From contig NC_087064.1 of the NCBI RefSeq assembly GCF_963678635.1, positions 62,985,548-63,049,547 on the forward strand: a stretch of DNA of 64,000 nt, given 5' to 3'. Of this stretch, positions 24,201 through 36,200 are shown piece by piece. A program made the translations under genes and the position numbers. Position 1 is the first letter of the stretch, and the number at the start of each line of letters is the position of its first letter. This DNA is from Symsagittifera roscoffensis (lineage: Eukaryota; Xenacoelomorpha; Acoela; Convolutidae). A model generated the notes under the pieces. The model worked only from the letters and a program-made list of their open reading frames with translations. It was not told the origin of the DNA and made no database searches.

Positions 24201-27200
24201 TAATGAGCGTTTTCATTTCAACGATGTTTATTCATAAAATATTTATGAATTTTAGCTACCTTTTACTAAAACTAAATGCTTTTTTATCAAAACTTGCTTA
24301 CTGTTCAGCTCTTGTTCGTCCAGAATATTATTAATCAACGTCGTCTTCCCACTCCTTGGAGGACCATACACCATCACATGCTGACCTCCCAGCAACGCGA
24401 AATGAATCAACTCTCGGGCCTGCAGGTTGGATATAGTATCTACATATAATTTCTTCAGAGGTTCAAGATTTTCCCCGGATTGGGTAAGTTCAGGCACTCG
24501 CGATCCCCAGTGGTCCCACTCGCCAGACTCGTCGACGAAGTAGTCGAACACCGAGTTGTCGGTGTCAAAGTCGGGAAGACTGAATTAAAATTTAAGTCAA
24601 TTCTTTTACAGAAAAATACAATCTATAGAAACTTTAGAAAAATACATTAAGTTTTCATTCATCGATATCTTTGCCCGTCCAGCACAAAGGTTCTCGCTAA
24701 GCTTGTATGTTATCACAGAAAACATGATCAAATTTTAAAACAAAAAGTTATTCTCCTTCAGTTTGAAACCAGCTTTTGGAGGTTCCTATGCTCAAAACAA
24801 TAATCAATACACGTAAGAAGAGGGTTCGAATGCTGCAAAAAGAAACTAACGCAGTGGATAGATTTCGGATCAAGTCGTTCATTGGTTTGCGCTCCTCCTT
24901 CGTCAGAAGTCCACCGAAAGTCCAAATCAGAGAGAAGAGGAACAACCTCTCCACATGGATAAGACCTCCTGAATCAAAAGAGCCAAAAATAAAATTCCGG
25001 CAACTTAAATGAAATATTTCGCCATGGCACGTATATACTTTTTCTAAAGCTCGCCTTAGAAGCCAAAAAAGAATTAAGAAGCTGTTTAAAATTAACTTTA
25101 TAGACATGCTTTTACTAGCTTCAATCGCTACTGAAGATCCAATAAACCATTTTCAATGCAATAACGTCTAAATGGATCTATAAAGAAGGTCGTGAGATTA
25201 TAGCTGCTTGCTTACTCTTACCCGTTACGTTGGCATAATCTTCCAGTTCTAGCAAACAAAGCAACATTAATTTTAAGATTTTTACTGATTTTGAAATATT
25301 CAATTTCTCAAAGACAGCTTCATTAACTCAACATAATATAAATTGAATTACGTCGACTGGATTTCGACTGGATTAATTTCGATAAAAAGCACGCCGAATG
25401 ATATTCAATGGTACCTACCGATATCTGAGTTCTTCATGAGGGTTGTGAGGAATCCGAGACAGTTGGTCACTAAGCCGATTTCACAAACAGGGATGCGAGT
25501 GGTGAGCTCTCTCAGCACTTTTTTGGCCATGGCAGGGAACAGCTTGTTGAACACACTCTCCAGAAACTAAAATCAAAGACCAACTTGAAACCTTTTTTTC
25601 CTAAATGATTGTCAGTTGACAGCTGACACTTTTTGTGAATCGCGCAACTCAGCTTAACTCATTTGGAGTCACAATTACAGTTTTCTGATTTGTTTTAGTT
25701 GTTTTTTCGATCAACAGTTTTTCTTTAAAATGCAGTTTCAACTTGATCGCAGGGTAACTTGCTTGTTGTCTGCTTCGCCAATTTGTCCAGGTTTTCGAAA
25801 ACTAAGTAATCATTTCTTTAGAAAAATGTATTACTAAACTAAGTTTAAGCAAATGGTAGAGTAGAGCACTTTGGTAGTTATAATTTTTGTCACCAAAATT
25901 CAAAATGCTCGCCAACTCGGAAAAAAGCAGCCTACAATTGTTTAAAACTCTAGATGGTTGAATTTCTAGACAGTGTGATGATTGACTTGCCTTTCTATCG
26001 TTGAGGTTTTTGATGTTGTCAATAAGCCAAGAGTGGACAATGGAATTCCATTTAAGGCAGTCTGCTGAATAGTACGTCATAGCCTACAACAAATTTAGAC
26101 TCAAAATTCAAAAAAAAGATCAACTGAGAATACCTGATGATTCAAGTTGATATATCAAGCTGTCTGAATTGTTTTCACTAGTTTTAGAAAAAAGGCTGAA
26201 ACTATTGCGAATGTTGCGAGTTCATTTGGAGATCAAAAAAGACGATAAGAACCATTAACAAGCTTGCTAGTATAAAAAAAATTGACTGCAAGCATTTTGA
26301 TTAAGCGTACCGCCTTCGAAGTAATAGATGGGGAAGCGTGATCGAGTCTGCATGTCTCGAACACCAGTTTGACGTTATCACTTATGAATAGCTGTTCGCC
26401 ATTGTCACAGAAGAAGCTACTGGGAGACTCTAGAAGGGATACGAATCGCTCGGCCCATGAAGGCTCAATTGTGGAGTCCAGACAAATCCAGGTCTTGTTC
26501 GAGTGCTGAAAAAAGAATATCATAATCTTTCGCCATGTTCTTAGATTTAAAATTTTAAACCGTTTTCCCAACGAAGACAACTTTTTTATATAAAAATAAA
26601 TTATATCAATGATTATGAACACAGCTGAATATTTGTGGCAAGTAAAAACTTTATGGAAGAAGAATGTTAGTGGGGTTTATGGGTTAAGGTGTAAGGTTCC
26701 AATGCCAGTACCTCCAATTGCCAACACAAATGACTCACCCTATTCGCTTTTCTCAGGATAGTTGTGAACAACCCATCCACCCACTCTGCACCCTGGTAGA
26801 ATCCAAACATATTTGAGGGACTGTCAATAGCACGTGGGTTGATGCGAACCAGTCTGTGACTCACAGCTCCCATTGCAGTTGTGCCTGTACTGTGTTCGCT
26901 CTGGGCGTTGTCGGCTGAAATCATGCTTCCCGAAGAGATCGGGGACTCCAGTTTCGCCAGGGCATCCACTAGAGTCGCCAGGGTTGAGCTCTTACCGGAT
27001 CCAGTTGGGCCGCAAAGAATCATTCCTTAAGATACAAAAAATTAGATCACACTTCAAAAAACTCAATGTCGTCAAAAAATTTGCAAAAATTAGACAACAA
27101 TTACAAAAAGTTTGTAGCAATTGTGTCGTGGGCTCTTTTCAAAAGAATGTGCAAAGTTTTTTGTCTCAATCGCAAAATATTCGAATCACAAGCGAAGTAA

Positions 27201-30200
27201 AACTTAAGGTGTCCAGTTTATAGCCAATACCGTTGCAGTCACTAACCGTGATTAGTGAGAGATGCCGTGTATAAACTGATGCACTTGTCCACCCATGGCT
27301 GGAACATGTGCAGGTTCTTGGCCTCACACACACTCTCAATCTCCTCCTGCAGAGCAGCAGGGGCCAGAGTAACCTGTGGCACATCAGGAAGACCCCCGAA
27401 GATGTCCCTGATCACCAGGCCCAGAATGTGCATGTCCTGAAACACAACTGGATCACTAAACAACTAAACAATGATTTTTTTATATAAATCACTCTACCAG
27501 ATAGTTTTTTAAAACTCAGAGCTAGGCTTCGACCCCCCTCCAACGAGCAAATTTTAATTTGTTGAGCTTGTCAAGATGCCAAGAGAAGACTATTCCTTTT
27601 AAGGCGGTGTTTCCAGAAAGCGATGTTTCAAAATAACAGCACTTCATGGGAGTTCAACTATTTTTTGTTAGTGATGCCGGAGTGTGCTTTCTAAAATACT
27701 AAATTGAATAATCTATGTATTTAAAAATCAAATTAATCTAGATTATTCTTGTACAGATTAAATTCGCATATACTGACTGGTTGATTGAGTTTGAGAGATA
27801 AAATGTCCAACAATACATCTCCGACCACTGCATGTTCCAATTTGGAATTGTTCGGAAGCGTCTGTACCACACTCTTCTTTCCCAGCAGTTTCTGCAGAGA
27901 CTTCTGTGCCTCAATCGCCGCCTCTCGCTCACGCGCTTGTTTAGCTACAGCAGCTGAAATAATTATTCGATCACGTATAATCTATTCAAACAGAACGGTT
28001 GGTAGAAACTAGAAACTGATCCAAAATTGGTCGGATTACCAGTCATTTTTAAAATCATAATATCATTGAAGGTTTCTCAAGTGTCTTTATGAAATAATTT
28101 TTCAATTTGGACACTGGTTGAAGTTCTGATTAGATTTGTACAAACAAACAAGCCTTGATTTAAAAATAGTTAATTGTTTCACCAAAAACAGTTGATTCAT
28201 GGTAAGTTTAGGTAGTAGGCATCAAAAAGTTACCTTGAAGATCGCGACCATACAAGCCGCGCAACTTTTCTAAAATTGTTTGGTTAAAATATTTCGATGA
28301 CATTTGACAACACAGAATAAAGATAACATTAACAAGATTACAATCAAAGAGAGAAAAAAACGATCTCATCTGACAACAGAAGAAAACTAAAAAATTGCAA
28401 TCAAACAACTAATTAAAGTAAAGAGTTGAAGTATATTTGCGAAGAAAGCCTGAAACATGAATTAAACATCACAGATATCATGCTAGAAACCAAGAACGCC
28501 GATTTTTAATTCCTGTAATTAAACAGAAACGACTTCAGTGGTAGAAAAGAAAACACACTACTGCTTCGACGGAACTAAATAATCATCGCCAAGTTCAAAA
28601 AGTATTTGGGCAACCATATTTTCAAAATAATTTGAAAAAATTCACTGTTATTGCATTTAACGCAATTTGAGTTGCTCATAAAAAAATTAACATTTGAAAC
28701 AAAATAACAATGAAACAACATTATGCAAAAAATCAATTTCGAATCATGTTGAATAAACTCAAAAGAATTCTCAAACTTTCCTCTGAAAGCAAAATTAATT
28801 GCATTTTATCTGTCTTATGAAAACCTACCATATCAGACGGCTTGCTAATGTATGCTGGAAACAGTTTTGTGAGACAAAAAGTAAATTTTTGCTCAACAAA
28901 GAAAAAAACTTAACGAACAAAATCTCAAACAAAATATGATCGCAATCGCTCATTGAAAAGAAAAATCAAGAGCTTTACTTCTATGGTTCTATGACTTATT
29001 TAAGTTCTGCTTTCGATCATTGAATCAATTTTTCTCACTCCCTAACTACATAGTATCTTCACAAAAAAACTTCTAACAATAACAGCATATCAGTTATTCG
29101 TGCGTATAACCGGCTTTTGTAAAAAGAACATAGAGGCTCACCCCCCCCCAAAAAAAAAGGAGCTAAGACAACTTGCTACAAATAAATTTTGGAAATATAA
29201 CTTTAACTGAAAAATATAATTAGTAATTAACTTTTTTTAATTAATTCTATTATATTAATTAATTATTATTTATAATTATTATTTATAATTAAATTTATTA
29301 ATTATATTATACAATTAGTAATTATATTTAGTAACAAGGATAGCCGATTTTTGTGCAAATAGCACAAAATGTTCCGACTCTAGTTTTAAAAAATGCAACG
29401 AAAAAAAATTTTTTTTCTTAATTGAAAAAATTTTTTTTTTCGTTGCATTTTTTAAAACTAGAGTTTTTCGTTCACATCTTTATCACACCACACCGAAAAA
29501 ACGACACTTAATTGTGTCGTTTTTTCGGTGTGGTGTGATAAAGATGTGAACGAAAAACTAGAGCTTAGACATATTCGAAAGTCATAGTAAAATAAGCAAA
29601 TGGAACAACTTTTATTAATCAGTTTAGATTAATCAGTTGTAAGCTATTAAAACAACAAACTGTTGTAAGCCTGCTCGCTCGCTTTATTCGTTCGAATTAA
29701 GACTAAAAACCAAAAACTTTAAACCCGTTTTTCTCAAAACTGGGACAATTTTTTTAAAAATTTTAAAATGTCGTTCGGCTGAAAATGCTTTAATATGATA
29801 CAACACTTGACCCAGTCCGATAATTTTTCGTGGTACCTGATTTTCCGTGGAATAAAAAATAAAACACACTCAAATACAAAGTTCTTCCCCATTTTTCAAA
29901 TGGTCGGAACAACAACCATATTAGGGGAAAATACTCACTAGATCCTGACTGCTATCTAATTCGTAGTTTTCCCTAAATTTGTTTTATCTAAATGAGAATA
30001 GCTCTCCTTTTAAGGCAGCTAATATGCCACAAAACATGGACTTTCAAACTTTTCCAGCTTAGGAGATATCAAAAAATTCCATGTTCATCAGCAAGCTTAG
30101 AAAAAACTCCCAGTGCTTATATTTTCAGGAGCTGCGATCGAACGCAGCCAATCGAACATAGCCAACAGACAATTGGAAAAGAATAATGAACCAAAGCAAG

Positions 30201-33200
30201 CAGAAAAAAAACTGACGGAAACAAAAAAAAACAAAAGAAAGGAAACAAAAAAAGGATACAGAAAAAAAAGACAGTCGAAAACTGACTAAAAAAACCATAG
30301 TCCCAAAAGTTCTTGTTTTAATGGTTCTAAATTTCATTTGAAAACTGAATACTCAATCTAAATTAAAATTGAAGAGAAACTTTGAGGGTTATTTACTAAG
30401 AGCAACCCAATGCGCGTAAAACGCAATCGCGTAACCACAATTCGCTTAAGATTGGGGGGTTTGAAAATACAGTAGTCAAAATACTTGACTGAAGGTAGAA
30501 CAATAAAATTCATGTTCAATTTCGCGCTGGTGATCAGAAACTTCAAATAGGTTCTGGTCCACCTTTTGTTCTCAACTTTGCTGCTATTGACTGGCTAGGA
30601 AGCTGAACAGACTGATCCAATTCCTCGACTGCACAAATATAGAATCAGGAAGATTTGAAAGCTTAAGCAGTATTAAACCCAAAATAAATTATGTGTCATT
30701 GTTAAAAGATATTACTTCGTTTTACCATATTGTAAAAATCATATTATTTATTTATCTGAAAGAATGAGGATTAATGGACGAAATCTGCAAAATTTAACTT
30801 TGTCGGGAAGCGCATCGAGAAAATATTCCCTGAATTAGGCCTAGAAAAAAACTGATGGCTCACTCTGTTGCATCTGTGTGGTGGAGTATCCCTGTTTGGC
30901 GAACTCAGGATACAACTCCTTCATCCGGTTGAACTTGTCCTTGGCCAGACTGAGTGCCTGCTGCAGCATTGGCACACTCACACTGCCCCTCTCACTCCTA
31001 CCACTCCTATGTACACCACAGCCATGTAAGAACAGAAAAACAACACACAGAGGCGAAGCTCACCTTCGCACCACTTGCGATAAGAAAAATGAACGTGTAA
31101 TTGAAAGCAAATGAAAAGACTAATCTAAAATTGCAAAAAAAACTTCAAAAAATCGTTGTTGTTTTTTTAGCCTAAAAACACATTCCCTGCACCATTGGAA
31201 GTGGAAACTCAGCCGACAAAAAAAGCACAGACGATAAACTTAAAGAGCCGAAAATTTGGCTCTTTAAAGAGGTCAGAAAAGGTCCCAACTGAAATGAATT
31301 CTTTAAATTTGAATAAAAACTTTGGAATTGAAGCCGACAAAAAACCCTACCAGATGGCATACCTGCGTTTGAAAAAAAAAATTGAACCGACGAAAAATAA
31401 GACGAAAAAAAACTTATCCGAAAAAAAACATGAACTTTTTCTCTTCATTTATTTAATTCTTCCCAAGTCTTATAAATTAGCAACCGGTTTTCAATGAAGA
31501 ATTACATAAGCTCTTTGAAATTCAAGAAACTTTCATGAATAAAATTTGCGGATTAAATAAAAACAATTAAACAAAACGACAAACCAAACCCCTGAATTTC
31601 ACTTTTGGCATTACAATTGAAGCCCAGATAAAGCTGGGGGTACATGAAGGATATTGAATGAATTGGCTAAACTGATGCGGCACAAAAAATTTGATTTCAA
31701 AAATTGGACTTTGTTAAAACCGTTGTTCTTTTTCTACTAAAGTAAGTGAGAAAAGTAAAAAAAAATGTTGATCAATTTTTTCAAGGAGATAACATTTCTG
31801 TAGGAAGAATTATCGCAACCGATTTTTTCAGTTGACTTTTCATGTCAGATTTGATTGTGTTAATTTTGAGAAACTTTAAAGAAAAAACGATCGGGAAATC
31901 AAAAATTTGATTTCTCCGAGGGCAATAACCTTTTGTGTAAAAAAAACATTCTTAGTGGCCGCTAATGCTAGGGAGCTTTGCACTTCCATTATCTTCTTTT
32001 TTAACCCACAATATCAGATTTGAGAAGTTATTTTTCGAGAAAAGTCAAAACGATTCACAAAACGGTAAAAAATCAAAAACTTGACTATTCCGACGAAGGC
32101 CATAACTTTATGCGTACAAAACTTGGACGTAACTTCTTATGCAGGGAGCTTTTCCAAAGCTTTCTATACATTGAAACCAAAAAACTGAGATTTGAGAGGG
32201 GTAGTTTTCCGAGAAAATGAATACATCAAAAAATATTCTCCACAGACTTTTTCGAAGACTGTAGACAGAGGTCAATTATGAAAAGGCTCTAGTGGAGTAT
32301 GTAGGCAAAGATGGGAGTAAGCGGTCTTTGAATTGATACCCCTGTTTTGAAAATCAGAAAAAGTGTCCGAGAAGCACTAAATTTTTTCCAATAAATTTGG
32401 AAATAATTTTCTATTACAAAAATAGAGAAATTTCAACAAACCAATTGGAAATCATACAACCAATTTGAAAAGTGCGAAGGGGAGTGTTCAAATTGTGTTG
32501 CCATTGAAATGCCCCAAATTAGGTCATCAAGCCGATAAAAAAATAGGCCGAGGAACTTTTTTTAGCGAAACAAAAAAATACAAAGAAGGAAATACGAAGT
32601 CAAGGTAAGTAAAATTAGAAATTGTAGGAGCAAATCAATCAAGGAAGGCAACATTAGAGAAAAATGTGCGCAGCAAAAAAAAAACGATTTATAAAAAAAA
32701 CGACGTGACAACTAAGCCGACAACAGATAAGCAGACAAATAATACGCCAACAATTTTATTTGAAACAGAATATTTCCCATTTGAAAAAAATCTAGTCACC
32801 CATATTCGCTACCTCCAGGCTAAGTTGGCCGGGAACGCATAGAAGTTTGAATTCATTATGAACCGAGATGCAAGTGATTCTGATAAACAAGTGGTTAACC
32901 CGAAAAAGTATATATTCCAGTTTGATAACGCTTGCTTATCGCAAGCATAATTACTACCGAAAAAACGCTCGTTAGATATACATGAAATCTTTAAAAATTC
33001 ATTATGACAGCACGAGAAATTAACTTCACGTAATTCTTGAGCTCTTAATATATATATATAAGAAAAGCTGTTTACGAAAAAAACTACATGTACTGGAAAA
33101 TACCAGCATAAATTGACAACAGTTTCAAAAGTTATCACAAAAATAAATAATAAACTCCGAGTGAACTCCAATGAAATCATTTTAATTGTAAATCCGCTAA

Positions 33201-36200
33201 GTTCAATGAGATAATTAAATTTTATAAAGAACATTTTATTCAAAGTGCAATTTGATTTTTCATTTTCAACTTTTATTTATTTCTTTTCCCAAATTTCCAT
33301 CATAATTCTTCAACTCTACTTACAAGTAGCTGTCCACAAGTTCGAATACAATTTTGATCCTGTCGGCGAGCAGTTTCGGATGTCGGAACCCGAGAGCAGA
33401 AGCAGTGGTCCGAATGATGATGCCCACATCGGGCATAGTGATTGCCACGTTGCGGAATCGCTCTCCTAGTTCGGGAGGCAACTCGTTCAGCAGTTTGGAG
33501 GAGGTACTCATGATGAACATGCTTGGCGACACGTGGACCTTAACAATCAGGTCGATTGAATCTTTTATGAAATACGTTCAAGAATTATATAAAAAATCAT
33601 CCTCAACCAGTAAAAGGGACGGAAACTTTCTTAATCCCAGCATAAACGAAAACACTCATTATAGAATACTCCTTTTTTGGAGAAGGTAAATCAAGACTAA
33701 TCCCTATTTGAAGAAAATAAAATTGACAAAATGCTTCTATTTAAACAGGTATTTGTAAGCTAAGATTTTACCTTGCGACCGTTGCTGAGGTAGACTGAGG
33801 TTCGACTTCCCCCAACCATTCCATCATCTGATCCCACGTCTCCGTCACTGCTAGTGTGACTTCCTCTCTCAGTCAATTCAGTTCCCTGTTTGCCCAGAAG
33901 AAGTGAGGGGCTCTGGTCAATGAGGGTCTTCACCGTCTTTTGGAGAATGAGGTAGTTCTGCAGGAACACTGAAAAGGGGTGTCCGACCAGCAGGTCTACA
34001 TTGCGCACTAGCAACCAGTGTCCAGCCTAAATCATTCATATAAATGACTTCGAAAAAGGGAAAAAAGATCAAAAAAGATTAATAATTTCTGACTTTCAGA
34101 ATCAATCGAAATGAAATCAATTTCAGAAAATTTTGGCCAGAATAGCCAAAAAGAATAGCCAGTTTTCTCGACACTTGACATATTTTTGAACTTTATAGAA
34201 TTGGAACCACGCCAATAGACTTCAATAGGATGACATAATTGACCCAATTTACGACCTTTCATTCAGGAGGTCAAAATCTACAAGAAAAAAAAACACATCG
34301 TACATCATTTCCCACCCACTTCGTGAAGTGGTCGGAGAAACAGGGAAGCAAGAGAAAATTTCTTAAAAGCAATCGAAGATTTTCAGTAGATTTATGTTAA
34401 TGAACAGAAAAACAAATGACCAATGAAGAATACGCTGATAGCTTCAAATCAGACAGTAAAGTAGAAAAATTTAACAAACAATCAACCAAAAATTTTTCAG
34501 AAAATTGTTAGTGATAAAAGATAAAAAAATGCACAAGGGCGGATCTAGGATTTTCTCGAGGTGGAGCGGATTTTCAAAAAATTTTCGAAAACTTTGTCGA
34601 CTTTTTTTTAGGTCGACCAAATTGATTTTCCGAACTCTCCTAAAGCACTAAAAAGACGCTGTTTTGGCCAAATTTTGTGCGCCGCAAACAAATTTTAGAA
34701 AAAGCAGGTCAAAAAGCCGTGGTTTTGACAAAAAAATCGCGGTTTTTTGGCGCGCGCTCCCCCTCAAAGTTAGTATATATTGGCGCAAAAGGCGCCTTTA
34801 GAAAAATTTTAGGGTCGGTCTGCCAAAATTGGATTTCTTAAAAAGTACCAAAGGGGGGACCCTTTGGGTCGGCAGGGGGTCAAATCTTGAGGGGGAGGCG
34901 TCCGCCCCCCCCCCCCTAAATCCGCCGCTGAAAATGCATATGGACTAACGGCGGCTATTCCCTGCATGCTTCTCAAAATGACTTCTGGCTGAGTAGCATC
35001 GTTGCAGTCCAGTACAGTCACATTCCTGGCCAGTAGATGGGCAATGCCAGTGGCTGTCTTCTGTTTGCCAGAACTGACATCACCCGAGTAGATCACACCC
35101 TCTGCCGCTTTGATAGCCTGAACATCAGAAATACTTAACAAAATAATTACTGCAAAAAAGAGCCTTTTAAGATTTGAAAATTTGTTGTTTTCTATTTCCT
35201 ATTGCAAACATTGCCAACAGACAATTGGAAAAGAGTCAACGAACACAAAGAAACAGAAAAAATATGAATTGTTATTTGAAAAAACTTCAATTTTCGAATT
35301 TCAAAGAAAAAATATATGATCTTGACGCTTTTGAATTTCAAGAGTAATTTATGTTTGGCACTTTTTTGATAAAATTAACCAAATTTGAGAAAACTGGATT
35401 TTCAGGAAAAGAACACTTAAATTCGACTTTCGAATCTACAAATTGATCTGCTTTCGTAATTGGAGAGTACATTTTGCCTACCTTCTAGAAAATGAACTTG
35501 AAGTGAACTCAAAAACTGCATATATACTGAATACTTAAGGGTATTCATATGTGCATTTATAAGTATGAACGCACTTCTTTTTTATTAGAGCATTTTAAAA
35601 CTTTTCCTGAAAAAAAAACAAAAAAGAATCTGGCCTGTCAAAAGGCCTGTCAAAAGATGGTCAAATAAGAATCTGAACTACGTTCATCGACTCTTAAAAA
35701 ATCTCTGAAAAGAAAAAAGTCACTGAATTTAGGTACATTTGAAAGAGAACTTGGCGCTTATACTCTGATAAGCCGAGTAAAATTCATTGGCATTTAATTC
35801 AATTTGAAAAATCACTTCAAAAGCGGGAGACATTTCAAATGAATCAGACAAGAGTACCTGCGCGACGCATACAATGACTCTTTCAGTCTGTGGTCTAATG
35901 ACCAGCGGAGGAATAGACCCATAGAACTCCATTCCATATGAAAATTCCATGTTCAGTATCTTGATCACAATCTGAGGCAGGTTATTTGATCCGTTTTCTT
36001 TACTGATGTAGGCGCGGATGTTTTTCTTCCATTCGAAATCGTACAGCTCTTTTAGTCCCTTCCGGGAGGCCAGGTTGTCCAGTAGTTCTCGATGGTACAC
36101 CGACAGCTGAACATGAGAATTTTTATACCTTCGTTAGTTTTTTTCTTGATGCAATAAAGCAATCTTTTAGTTCAATGAACTTTTAAAATCCCTACAAATT

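Larger units (their letters stand above)
29333..29915 (+). mobile_element. R2 element (MITE-like), copy a
   Basis: Opens AAGGATAGCCG..GCAAATAGCACAAAATGTTCCGAC and closes CCCCATTTTTCAAATGGTCGGAACAA, so the ends carry inverted GTTCCGAC/GTCGGAAC. Internal landmarks are TTAATATGATA.AACACTTGACCCAGTCCGAT and GTGGTACCTGATTTTCC. It differs from its relatives in carrying two large perfect hairpins. Confidence 0.8.
27954..30863 (-). other. 2.9 kb intron between exons 31 and 32
   Basis: AT-rich. It holds a TTAATTA-rich stretch (about 29,220-29,330), the R2 copy with the double hairpin (29,333-29,915) and an R4-like piece (about 30,155-30,340). I see no coding sequence. Confidence 0.65.

Noticed and set aside
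32809-33243. Minus-strand frame of 144 codons in the intron before exon 31
   Set aside because: Composition follows the AT-rich intron (Phe, Ile, Asn, Ser); no domain, no supporting splice signals, and exon 30 already joins exon 31 in frame.
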